DNA of 6,503 bases from Bacillota bacterium. Its GTDB lineage: Bacteria; Bacillota; Clostridia; Acetivibrionales; DSM-1351. Both the position numbers and the translations under genes were made by a program. The stretch spans positions 1 through 6,503 of the forward strand of contig JAEZFR010000005.1 of assembly GCA_023417285.1 (NCBI GenBank). The letters are read 5' to 3'. Shown here one piece after another: positions 1-5,606 of this stretch. Under the pieces are notes generated by a model that saw only the letters and a program-made list of their open reading frames with translations, was not told the DNA's origin and made no database searches. How positions within the stretch are numbered: position 1 is the stretch's first letter; every line of letters starts with the position of its first letter.

Positions 1-441
1 GAATATGGGGAGCCAGTTTATTCATCAAAGGAAGAGGTTCGAGAGTTACTTGATACATGGATTTCAAGCTATTGTAACAGTAATTTTTATAGGTGGGCGA
101 TTATTTTAAAAGAGAGTAATGTAAATATTGGACAGATTGCATTTTGTCGGGTGTATGAAGAGTTTGCAACAGCAGAAATAGAGTATTGTATTGGTGAAAA
201 CTATTGGGGAAACGGATACGCATTGGAAGCATTAAATTCTGTCATAGAATATATTCTTCATAGCTCTGACTTTAACAAGCTTGAAGCATTTCATAGAGCA
301 GCCAATCCTAACTCTGGTAGAGTTCTTGAAAAATCTATAATGAAAAAGGTATCTACTGTTAGAAGATTTGAATTATTAGGGGAGAAGCCCAAAGGGGAAA
401 TTTGTTACGCGATAACAAAAGATGAATATTTCAATTTATGA
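1..441 (+). CDS. GNAT family N-acetyltransferase (RimJ/RimL-like), 5'-truncated by window edge
   Basis: The frame is open from the first base and ends at TGA 439-441, giving 146 residues without the true N-terminus. The GNAT fold is visible: a beta-strand pair around residues 32-50 (RWAIIL, IGQIAF), a strand at 58-64 (AEIEYCI), and the acetyl-CoA pyrophosphate-binding loop at 69-76 (WGNGYALE), matching the Q/R-x-x-G-x-G/A motif A. A late NPNSGRVLEK motif (102-111) is typical of the RimJ/RimL group that acetylates an amino group on proteins or small molecules. In that group the next residues usually read GM(K/R).EG; here they are IMKKVS, so the loop is atypical. An in-frame GTG at 151 lies after two core strands and is not a credible start. 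The substrate cannot be told from sequence. The next gene follows 15 bases downstream, so co-transcription is likely. Confidence 0.88.
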   Translation, partial: EYGEPVYSSKEEVRELLDTWISSYCNSNFYRWAIILKESNVNIGQIAFCRVYEEFATAEIEYCIGENYWGNGYALEALNSVIEYILHSSDFNKLEAFHRAANPNSGRVLEKSIMKKVSTVRRFELLGEKPKGEICYAITKDEYFNL

Positions 442-456
442 TTAGGAGTATTTAGT

Positions 457-1185
457 ATGGTCAAAATAGGATGTTGTGCAAGATTCAATAATCTTTATGA
501 GGAAGAAGTCGATTTTGCAAAAAAGAATAATTTTAGGTTAATGCAGGTTTGGTATGATAAGGACGGGATCAGAAATCATGAATCTGAAGAGAACAGGCTA
601 GAAAAAATAATTCATTACGGTTTTCCAACTATAATTCATGCTTTACTGGATATTAACGAAATAGAACAGCACACCTTAAATTTGGTAAAAATATTGAATC
701 GGCTAAATCACAATGAACTAATAATTCATCCAATATGCCATAGCGAGGCTATAGGTGAAAATACTATATACAAGCTTTCAGATATTATTCAAAGAACGTT
801 GGAAATTCTGAATAATAATGGGATAACTCTTTATCTTGAAAATAACAGTGCCTTAGACCCTATATTTTCAACATCAAAAGAAATTGAAATAGTATTTACT
901 AATAATCCAAATCTTGAATTTCTACTAGATATTGCCCACATATACAGTTATGAACAGCTGAAGGAAATGGTATCAATAAAGAAACCAGAAATACTTCATA
1001 TAGCGGATAAGCGTTTTAACATAATTCACGAGCATCTACCAATAGGATATGGTGAAATAAATTTCAAATACATATTCGATCAAATACTATGCAATTATGA
1101 TGGGAAAATCATTTTAGAAATAGTAAAAGAAGACTCTGACATAATAAAATCTAAAGATATAATTGAATCATTGCTGAATAAATGA
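457..1185 (+). CDS. TIM-barrel sugar phosphate isomerase/epimerase-like protein (AP endonuclease 2 / xylose isomerase-like fold)
   Basis: The protein has 242 residues. The ATG at 457 is preceded by AGGAG at 444-448 with an 8-base spacer. The pattern of barrel strands ending in metal-binding residues fits the xylose-isomerase-like superfamily: H61 (IIHALL), H91 (IIHP), E128 in LYLEN, D158 and H161 in LLDIAH, H181 and D184 in LHIAD, H193 with the GYG turn in HLPIGYGE, and E221 in IILEI. These correspond to the divalent-metal site used by endonuclease IV and by sugar epimerases/isomerases. At about 240 residues it is slightly shorter than the typical 260-290. No residues point to a specific sugar, and DNA repair is less likely because the further histidine and aspartate clusters of true endonuclease IV are not evident. 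It probably shares a transcript with the upstream acetyltransferase and ends before the hairpin at 1238. Confidence 0.82.
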   Translation: MVKIGCCARFNNLYEEEVDFAKKNNFRLMQVWYDKDGIRNHESEENRLEKIIHYGFPTIIHALLDINEIEQHTLNLVKILNRLNHNELIIHPICHSEAIGENTIYKLSDIIQRTLEILNNNGITLYLENNSALDPIFSTSKEIEIVFTNNPNLEFLLDIAHIYSYEQLKEMVSIKKPEILHIADKRFNIIHEHLPIGYGEINFKYIFDQILCNYDGKIILEIVKEDSDIIKSKDIIESLLNK

Positions 1186-1237
1186 TGCGTTGATTAAAGG
1201 ATTGTTATTTGCTATTACAACTGCACAAATCTATACA

Positions 1238-1277
1238 AAAATAACCAATGCCATTCATAGAGGCAGTTGGTTATTTT
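1238..1277. terminator. Bidirectional Rho-independent terminator between convergent genes
   Basis: The left arm at 1238-1252 and right arm at 1262-1277 pair as an 11-bp stem (AAAATAACCAA with TTGGTTATTTT) followed by TGCC/GGCA, with one bulged G at 1266 and a 9-base loop. The arms supply a T-run on either strand, so the hairpin can end the + transcript that stops at 1185 and the - transcript whose stop codon is at 1280-1282. Confidence 0.85.
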
Positions 1278-1279
1278 AA

Positions 1280-1912
1280 TCATTTTTTAATGTTGATGTT
1301 GAAGGTATTCTCTTTCTTCTCCGGTTTCACTTGTGCATAAGCTACTTTAGCGAGCTCGAGCGTTTCTTTTTGACTTCGTTTGTAGCGAACTTTCACTGGC
1401 TTTTTTTGTTTTTCTAATAGATTGTTCGGTTTATCCTTGTATTCATCCGTTTGCTCGTACTCGTTTTTCGCGTCGGCCAAATGCTTGGCACGAATTTCAC
1501 GCTCTTCAGGATGATGCTTTTCAATTTGCTTGGCTGCATGTAACGCCACCATTTGTACGTCTATTTTTGTTGGTGCTATTTTCATACTGAGCTCAATGAC
1601 TTCACGTTCACGGGTAATACGGTCAATATAATCTACTATACCTGGTGCATTTTTACGCAGGTATGCCATTTCCTCTGGTGTAAGCTTTTTGCCACTTTTG
1701 AATTTTTCGATTAAACTCTGGGCTTTCGGATCTTTCTCGCCCATATCGGTTCGTGCTGCTTCTATTTCTGCAATTTGTTGCTGCACTGTTTCCTTTAACG
1801 CTTGCTTGGCATCGTGCGGTTGTGCAACAGACATATCTGTTTCTACAGGTTTTTCATTTTTACTTAGCTTGGGTACTATTGGTTGTTGAAAAGCATTTAA
1901 TCCAATTTTCAT
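1280..1912 (-). CDS. Charged helical protein of unknown function, 210 residues
   Basis: I do not recognise this gene with certainty. The ATG at 1912-1910 is preceded by AGAGGTG (complement of 1918-1924) at good spacing. There is no signal peptide or membrane segment. The first 40 residues look disordered. Residues ~38-75 (KQALKETVQQQIAEIEAARTD onward) and ~95-180 look alpha-helical and rich in K, E and Q, with coiled-coil character. A central segment (about 73-97) reads GKKLTPEEMAYLRKNAPG, a pattern I associate with small helical proteins scattered in Firmicutes genomes, which carry no assigned function. The C-terminus is basic (KKPVKVRYKRS). Its GC content, about 45% in sampled lines, stands out against roughly 30-33% on both sides, and it lies on the opposite strand. 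It is therefore either ancestral DNA flanked by imported AT-rich genes or itself an import. The truncated frame at 1943-2068 lies 30 bases upstream on the same strand, suggesting an old operon. Confidence 0.75.
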   Translation of the reverse strand: MKIGLNAFQQPIVPKLSKNEKPVETDMSVAQPHDAKQALKETVQQQIAEIEAARTDMGEKDPKAQSLIEKFKSGKKLTPEEMAYLRKNAPGIVDYIDRITREREVIELSMKIAPTKIDVQMVALHAAKQIEKHHPEEREIRAKHLADAKNEYEQTDEYKDKPNNLLEKQKKPVKVRYKRSQKETLELAKVAYAQVKPEKKENTFNINIKK

Positions 1913-1942
1913 TCGCTCACCTCTTTCTATTTTTAAGTGCCT

Positions 1943-2068
1943 CTAGCTAGCCCGTTTCTCTGTAATTCTGCTTTTGCCTACGTCTTGAAATTGTCCATCT
2001 ACATAGTTAATCGATAACATCAGATATGATAGTGCATCAAAGCCATTTTTATAAACTATATATCGGTT
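1943..2068 (-). pseudogene. C-terminal remnant of an unrecognised gene (41 codons)
   Basis: On the minus strand an open frame runs from 2068, just after an in-frame TAA at 2071-2069, to TAG at 1945-1943. It encodes 41 residues beginning NRYIVYKNGF and ending SRITEKRAS. The composition looks like real protein (a mixed hydrophobic helix, FDALSYLMLS, then a polar tail), and base composition resembles the downstream gene at 1280-1912, with a 30-base gap between them. There is no plausible start codon with a ribosome site: the first in-frame ATG is codon 17. The reading is therefore the tail of a gene whose 5' part was replaced by the AT-rich sequence beginning near 2070. The family is unknown, and a chance open frame of this length is possible. 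Confidence 0.4.
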
Positions 2069-2082
2069 TTAATAATTAATCT

Positions 2083-2180
2083 CTTAAGCCCCTTAATTGA
2101 TTTGGACAAAATACGAACTTTTATCTAGAATAATATTAGAAGCTTAAGGGGGCAATTAGTCATGAAGGGTAAAACATCTT
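2083..2180 (+). mobile_element. Possible relic of an IS3-type element end (low confidence)
   Basis: The stretch starts CTTAAGCCCCTTAATTG, then a strong promoter (2103-2131), then a good ribosome site AAGGGGG (2146-2152) and ATG at 2162. The ATG opens only ten codons (MKGKTSLIVY, stop). A CCCC-TAATTG-GGACA pattern followed by a promoter and a short leader is how left ends of many IS3-family elements look. An 8-bp inverted pair CCCCTTAA (2089-2096) / TTAAGGGG (2144-2151) brackets the promoter. No transposase remains and no right end is seen, so this rests on pattern memory and position at a compositional breakpoint. Confidence 0.25.
2103..2131 (+). promoter_or_regulatory. Sigma-A-type promoter
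   Basis: TGGACA at 2103-2108 and TAGAAT at 2126-2131 each match the -35 and -10 consensus at five of six positions, with an ideal 17-base spacer. The transcript would run toward the abortive ATG at 2162 and on to the serine hydrolase at 2355. Confidence 0.6.
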
Positions 2181-2230
2181 TAATTGTTTACTGAAGAATA
2201 TAGAAATTTATGGTATGTGCTAGTATTAAA

Positions 2231-2239
2231 TGGTAAAAT
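2231..2239 (+). promoter_or_regulatory. Extended -10 element upstream of the serine hydrolase
   Basis: TGG followed by TAAAAT (2234-2239) is a TGn-extended -10 box. No convincing -35 lies 16-18 bases upstream, as is common for extended -10 promoters. The surrounding 13 bases ATGGTAAAATATT recur exactly at 5882-5894 ahead of the last gene. Confidence 0.4.
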
Positions 2240-2264
2240 ATTTTTTATTGAGGTGTGAGAACTG

Positions 2265-2291
2265 ATGAAATGCGTCCTTAGATATAAGTGA
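2265..2291 (+). other. Eight-codon reading frame with ribosome site (leader peptide or relic)
   Basis: GAGGTG at 2250-2255 sits nine bases before an ATG at 2265 that encodes MKCVLRYK and stops at 2289-2291. It could be a short leader peptide ahead of the hydrolase gene or the start of a decayed gene. The bases after it contain no attenuator-like hairpin that I can see, so a regulatory role is unsupported. Confidence 0.2.
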
Positions 2292-2354
2292 TAGAAGGTA
2301 CTTTTAAATTGGGATAGTGAAAATAGGGATAGCTAGTAGGAAGGGTTCATATTT

Positions 2355-3413
2355 ATGACGAAGGAAATAGAAAAGATTTATGATGAATTCTATACTGTAG
2401 AGCATTTTTCAGGGGCTGGATTAGTAAAAATGGGCGATAATACAACATTTTCAAAAGCTTATGGATATGCTCATAGAGGGTTTAAAATTAAGAATACGAT
2501 AGAAACAATGTTTGATACAGCTTCTGTTACAAAGCTTTATACTGCCACAGCTATACTTCAATTAGTAGACAAAGGAATATTAAGACTAGGTGATTTTGTA
2601 ACTAACATTGTTGATTTATCAGGAACAAAAATTTCTAAGGATGTTACAATATTTCATTTACTAACTCATACATCTGGTATTGCTGATGATGCAGATGAAG
2701 AAGCAGGTGAAAGCTATGAGGATTTATTTATTAATAAGCCTAATTATTCAATAAGGAATTGTATTGACTTTATTCCCCAATTTGCATTTAAAGAGCCAAA
2801 CTTTAAACCAGGTATGGCAGTAAGATATAACAATTGTGCATATGTATTGTTGGGTCTAGTTATAGAAAAGTTAACTGGTAACAGTTATAAAGATTACATA
2901 ACAGAGAACCTATTTAAAAAATGTGGAATGAGTAGGTCAAAGTTCTATGCAAAAGATGAAGCAGATGCTGACATGGCTGAAGGATATTATGCTATAGAAG
3001 ATGAAAGTGGACAAATACAATGCTGGAAGAAAAATATATATTCTTTTCCACCTATAGGTACAGCTGATGGAGGAGCATATTCAAGCGTTGGTGATATAGA
3101 TATCTTTATTAGAGCGCTTAATGCTGGGATGCTATTATCTGATAAGATGAGCAAAGAAATAATGAAGCCACAGTTAAAAATTGAACAGAAATATGAATGG
3201 GGCAAGATTATTAATGGATTTGGATTTCATTTTGTTTATGATAATAATGAAAATCTAATCAGGATATATAAAGATGGCATAAATGCTGGAGTAGCGGCTA
3301 TGGTTGCATACTATCCTGAAAAAGATATAACAAATATTGTATTAGGTAATCAGACATGTAATGTATGGGGTTTACATTATAAGGTAGAGCAGGTTATTTT
3401 AAGAAATTCTTAA
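2355..3413 (+). CDS. Serine hydrolase of the beta-lactamase / penicillin-binding-protein fold (class C-like)
   Basis: The protein has 352 residues; the ATG at 2355 follows AGGAAGGG at 2338-2345. The active-site set of the family is present: S57-V-T-K60 (nucleophile and general base in the SxxK motif), Y158-N-N160 (the YxN motif, here in RYNNCAYVLLG), the conserved HLLTHTSG at 101-108, and GTADGGAYSSVGDI in the second half, the usual glycine-rich strand. Near the C-terminus, YKDGINAGV sits where the K/H-x-G third motif lies. Family members are D-alanyl peptidases, esterases or true beta-lactamases. This length with HLLTHTSG is closer to the esterase/peptidase-like group. There is no signal peptide or lipobox, so the enzyme is predicted cytoplasmic, which argues against a cell-wall or antibiotic-hydrolysing role. 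The gene has its own upstream promoter candidates, and the HAD gene starts 64 bases downstream. Confidence 0.88.
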   Translation: MTKEIEKIYDEFYTVEHFSGAGLVKMGDNTTFSKAYGYAHRGFKIKNTIETMFDTASVTKLYTATAILQLVDKGILRLGDFVTNIVDLSGTKISKDVTIFHLLTHTSGIADDADEEAGESYEDLFINKPNYSIRNCIDFIPQFAFKEPNFKPGMAVRYNNCAYVLLGLVIEKLTGNSYKDYITENLFKKCGMSRSKFYAKDEADADMAEGYYAIEDESGQIQCWKKNIYSFPPIGTADGGAYSSVGDIDIFIRALNAGMLLSDKMSKEIMKPQLKIEQKYEWGKIINGFGFHFVYDNNENLIRIYKDGINAGVAAMVAYYPEKDITNIVLGNQTCNVWGLHYKVEQVILRNS

Positions 3414-3477
3414 AACATCACAAAATGAGTAGTCTCAAGAAATATGTATTGTGAATTATGTAATGTCAGGAGGGGCA

Positions 3478-4200
3478 ATGTACCCAAAATGTATTTTGTT
3501 TGATTTAGATGATACTATTATTTCTTTTGAAGGGGCTGCTGAAGTTGCATGGAAGCGATGCTGCAGCTCATTTGTTAATTCCAATAAAGTTAATTTCAGT
3601 GATGAAGAATTATTAAATAAGATTAACGAAATTCGCAAGTGGTATTGGAATGACCCAATTAGACATAAAAGAGGAAGGATGAATATGCTTGCTGCAAGAA
3701 GAGAAATTGTAATAATGGCAATGCAGCAGCTGGAATATTCTGATGAGATTAGCTCAATATCTATGGCTGATAGTTATACACATATGCAGGATGATATGTT
3801 AGAGCTGTTTCCAAATGCGTTAGTTACCTTGGAAACATTAAAAAACAAAGGGGTAAAACTTGGATTAGTTACTAATGGGTCATCGGAAAAACAAAGAGGA
3901 AAATTAAATAGATTTAAGTTGAATGATTATTTTGATTATTTTTTTATTGAAGGTGAAATAGGAGTTGGAAAGCCCGATATAAAGGTATATGAAATTGCAC
4001 TGGATAAAATAAACTTAAGTTCTACGGATGTATGGATGGTTGGTGACAACCTTATATGGGATGTACAGGCTCCACAAAAGCTTGGTATTTATTCAATATG
4101 GAATGATTATAGAAGAACTGGACTACCAAAAGACTCATTAGTGATTCCGGATAGGACTATAAACAATATTTATGAGCTAATAGATAGAAGATATAGGTGA
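3478..4200 (+). CDS. HAD superfamily hydrolase, subfamily IA (YjjG/YfnB-like phosphatase)
   Basis: The protein has 240 residues with all four HAD motifs. Motif I is D9-L-D11-D-T (nucleophile D9, acid/base D11), motif II is T132 in LVTNGS, motif III is K165 in GVGKPD, and motif IV is D190 in MVGDN with a second acidic residue D195. A helical cap lies between motifs I and II (about 17-110), as in subfamily IA. Such enzymes dephosphorylate small phosphorylated metabolites or nucleotides in the cytoplasm; the substrate is not visible. I chose ATG 3478 because motif I then begins at residue 9, as is usual, and AGGAGGGG (3468-3475) lies just ahead, though its spacing of about 4 bases from AGGAGG is short. 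In-frame GTG 3451 and ATG 3463 lack ribosome sites. It is likely co-transcribed with the serine hydrolase and with the downstream ORFs, since the next ORF begins 6 bases after its stop. Confidence 0.9.
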   Translation: MYPKCILFDLDDTIISFEGAAEVAWKRCCSSFVNSNKVNFSDEELLNKINEIRKWYWNDPIRHKRGRMNMLAARREIVIMAMQQLEYSDEISSISMADSYTHMQDDMLELFPNALVTLETLKNKGVKLGLVTNGSSEKQRGKLNRFKLNDYFDYFFIEGEIGVGKPDIKVYEIALDKINLSSTDVWMVGDNLIWDVQAPQKLGIYSIWNDYRRTGLPKDSLVIPDRTINNIYELIDRRYR

Positions 4201-4206
4201 GGTTAA

Positions 4207-4266
4207 ATGAGTAAGTATTATCATGCTATTAATAAGATTGTTGCACAGAAAATAGGAGAGTTATAA
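4207..4266 (+). CDS. Nineteen-residue ORF between HAD and methyltransferase genes
   Basis: The ATG at 4207 follows AGGTGAGG (4195-4202), which overlaps the HAD stop codon, and the frame encodes MSKYYHAINKIVAQKIGEL. Its stop TAA (4264-4266) shares a base with the ATG of the methyltransferase relic (TAATG), the layout of translational coupling. The peptide is basic and could form one amphipathic helix. It may be a real micropeptide, a coupling leader, or the stump of a larger deleted gene, which would fit the deletion in its neighbour. No family is recognisable. Confidence 0.4.
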   Translation: MSKYYHAINKIVAQKIGEL

Positions 4267-4642
4267 TGGATTTTACTACTAATGCAATAACCTGGGATAA
4301 TGAAAGAAGAGTTGAAAGAGCCAGAATAATATCTAATGAAATTATTAAAAGAATTGATATCGAGAATATTGATAAAGCTTTAGACTTTGGATGTGGTACT
4401 GGATTGATTAGTTTTAATCTTTGCCAATATTTACAACAGATAGTACTTGTAGATGTTTTCATAGCGAGGAGAAAGATTTTGATGGTCATAATGGATTTAA
4501 TCAAGAAGAATTATCAAAGGCATTATTGGAGCTTGGACTGAGCGAGGTACTAAGTGAAACTTTTTATAGTAGTAAGAAATGTATAGGGAATAAAGAGATC
4601 AACTATGATTTGTTTATTATGACAGGAAAAAAGTTATTTTGA
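4266..4642 (+). pseudogene. Class I SAM-dependent methyltransferase with internal deletion and frameshift
   Basis: The ATG at 4266 has AGGAGAG at 4254-4260. Residues 1-63 are a normal methyltransferase start: an N-terminal helix, motif I ALDFGCGTGLISF (38-50) that binds S-adenosylmethionine, and a second strand ending IVLVD (59-63). The frame then leaves the family and stops at 4541. In another frame, from about 4457 to TGA 4642, 61 residues read as the C-terminal part of the same kind of enzyme, starting FHSEEKDFDGHNGFN and ending IMTGKKLF. The central strands and helices (motifs post I to III), probably 80-90 residues, are absent, and the join near 4448-4456 changes frame. The protein cannot hold a complete SAM site and is almost certainly inactive. 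Methyl acceptor unknown. Confidence 0.8.
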
Positions 4643-4680
4643 TTCCTGAGGTCTATTTGCAAAAGAAAAGAGTTTTCAAA

Positions 4681-5199
4681 ATGTATAGAAAATCTTTAGT
4701 TATTCTTTGTAGTCATATATTAGTGTGTGCAATATCTATGATTTTTATTAGTGCTTTGAATATACCAGTACCAAACCTTCTATTAAAGGAAGGATGGAAA
4801 ATTGGAGCTGTAGATATGCTGTTGGGCATGTTTCAGATTATATTGTCGTTATCAATGTATTTCGCTCTGGGATACTACTTGAAAATATATACTATAAAGC
4901 CATACTATTTGGTTTTAGTGCTGTATTTTTGTATGAACTGTTGGATTTGTATAAATGCACATAGCATGAGTTTTACTCTTAATGATCCCACTCCACAACC
5001 ACATTATGGTGGAGCTGTTGGAGGGATATTCTTGCAGATATCTGGATTGCTAAACTTACCAATGCAATTTTTACAGTGGGTACATAAATATATAAGTGAC
5101 AGTTTGGCATTTATATTTTTATCAGTAACATCCTTATTTCCAGGGGTATGTATGATTATTGGAAGTAAACTTAATAGAGTATCAAGAAATGTTGGTTAG
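4681..5199 (+). CDS. Integral membrane protein of unknown family, about four helices
   Basis: The protein has 172 residues from ATG 4681. Predicted membrane segments lie near residues 5-26, 43-67, 75-93 and 140-162, with a polar loop between the third and fourth that contains a proline/histidine stretch NDPTPQPHYGG (101-111) and a glycine-rich AVGG turn. A short basic tail follows. No catalytic motif, transporter signature or sequence repeat is visible, so I assign no function. The start is uncertain: ATG 4681 has only a weak AAAGAG (4667-4672) ahead, while an in-frame TTG at 4639 overlaps the methyltransferase stop and would add 14 residues, KKR-rich and soluble. It follows the broken methyltransferase directly and was probably part of the same transcript. 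Confidence 0.65.
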   Translation: MYRKSLVILCSHILVCAISMIFISALNIPVPNLLLKEGWKIGAVDMLLGMFQIILSLSMYFALGYYLKIYTIKPYYLVLVLYFCMNCWICINAHSMSFTLNDPTPQPHYGGAVGGIFLQISGLLNLPMQFLQWVHKYISDSLAFIFLSVTSLFPGVCMIIGSKLNRVSRNVG

Positions 5200-5260
5200 C
5201 GTGAAAAGATTTAGGCGAGGTAGCTTATTGCTGCGATTTTAATTTGTACTTTAGATTATT

Positions 5261-5266
5261 TATAAT
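5261..5266 (+). promoter_or_regulatory. Consensus -10 box upstream of the small membrane protein
   Basis: TATAAT is perfect. The -35 region 16-18 bases upstream (around 5238-5244) is A/T only and does not match consensus. The predicted transcript start near 5273 coincides with the first base of the palindrome at 5273-5291. An alternative promoter is TAGACA (5274-5279 region) with TATAAA at 5295-5300, at a short spacing. Confidence 0.4.
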
Positions 5267-5272
5267 TATCGC

Positions 5273-5291
5273 ATAGACAACAGTTGTCTAT
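5273..5291. promoter_or_regulatory. Operator-like perfect palindrome
   Basis: ATAGACAACAGTTGTCTAT has two perfect 9-base arms around one central base. With a one-base centre it cannot fold as an RNA hairpin, so it is a DNA site, of the shape bound by dimeric MarR- or TetR-type repressors. It lies just downstream of a TATAAT box, where a bound repressor would block transcription of 5351-5557. No regulator gene is in the window. Confidence 0.55.
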
Positions 5292-5299
5292 CTATATAA

Positions 5300-5329
5300 A
5301 ACATGACATTTCTCACTTTGTGTCATGTT
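5300..5329. repeat. Inverted repeat in the leader of the small membrane protein
   Basis: AACATGACA (5300-5308) and TGTCATGTT (5321-5329) are perfect 9-bp arms around a 12-base loop. There is no T-run after it, so it is not a terminator. It could be an RNA hairpin close to the start codon or a second protein-binding site. Confidence 0.5.
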
Positions 5330-5350
5330 AAATATGAAAAAAATAAATTG

Positions 5351-5557
5351 ATGACAAAATTACATATTTTTTCTTGGGTTGGGGTCTTATTATTCATTAT
5401 ATATTTGGTTTTGGAGCATATGGAAATTGCAGAGAACGTTGCATCATTTTGTTCTGGAGGTACTTTCGGAATACTGATGATTGCAGTTATATATACAAGC
5501 CACTATATTGGCAAGTTCAAAGCATTTAAAACAAGAATATTGTTACGCAAACAGTAG
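5351..5557 (+). CDS. Small two-helix membrane protein, unknown function
   Basis: The protein has 68 residues from ATG 5351, starting MTKLHIFSWVG. Two hydrophobic segments (about 6-22 and 37-54) are joined by a short acidic loop (EHMEIAEN), and a basic tail (KFKAFKTRILLRKQ) points to a cytoplasmic C-terminus. I do not recognise the family. The start is uncertain: neither ATG 5351 nor the in-frame ATG 5303 has a Shine-Dalgarno sequence, and 5303 would place the inverted repeat 5300-5329 inside the gene. An out-of-frame ATG at 5334 followed by seven A's would join the frame if the run had eight, giving MKKNKLMTKL, so a one-base slip is possible. Expression is probably controlled through the palindrome upstream. 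Confidence 0.5.
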   Translation: MTKLHIFSWVGVLLFIIYLVLEHMEIAENVASFCSGGTFGILMIAVIYTSHYIGKFKAFKTRILLRKQ

Positions 5558-5606
5558 TTTATACAATGTACGTGGTTGGATATTTGAATCGATTTAGTCC
5601 TAATAC

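Noticed and set aside
1689..1950. Plus-strand open frames rich in Leu, Phe, Ala and Ser opposite the 210-residue minus-strand gene
   Set aside because: They are antisense shadows of a well-formed gene with a good ribosome site and have no translation signals of their own.
2065..2160. Attachment site or origin at the compositional breakpoint
   Set aside because: No integrase gene, tRNA end, DnaA boxes or matching direct repeat at the other edge of the block was visible.
3451..3477. Longer start (GTG 3451 or ATG 3463) for the HAD hydrolase
   Set aside because: Neither has a ribosome site, whereas AGGAGGGG lies right before ATG 3478, and motif I then falls at the usual distance from the N-terminus.
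2987..4504. Minus-strand open frames opposite the hydrolase, HAD and methyltransferase genes
   Set aside because: The plus-strand proteins carry complete family motifs; the minus frames show none and lack ribosome sites.
5220..5247. Possible terminator after the four-helix membrane protein (GTAGC/GCTGC stem followed by ATTTTAATTT)
   Set aside because: The stem is only five pairs including one G-T, and the T-run is interrupted; too weak to annotate.
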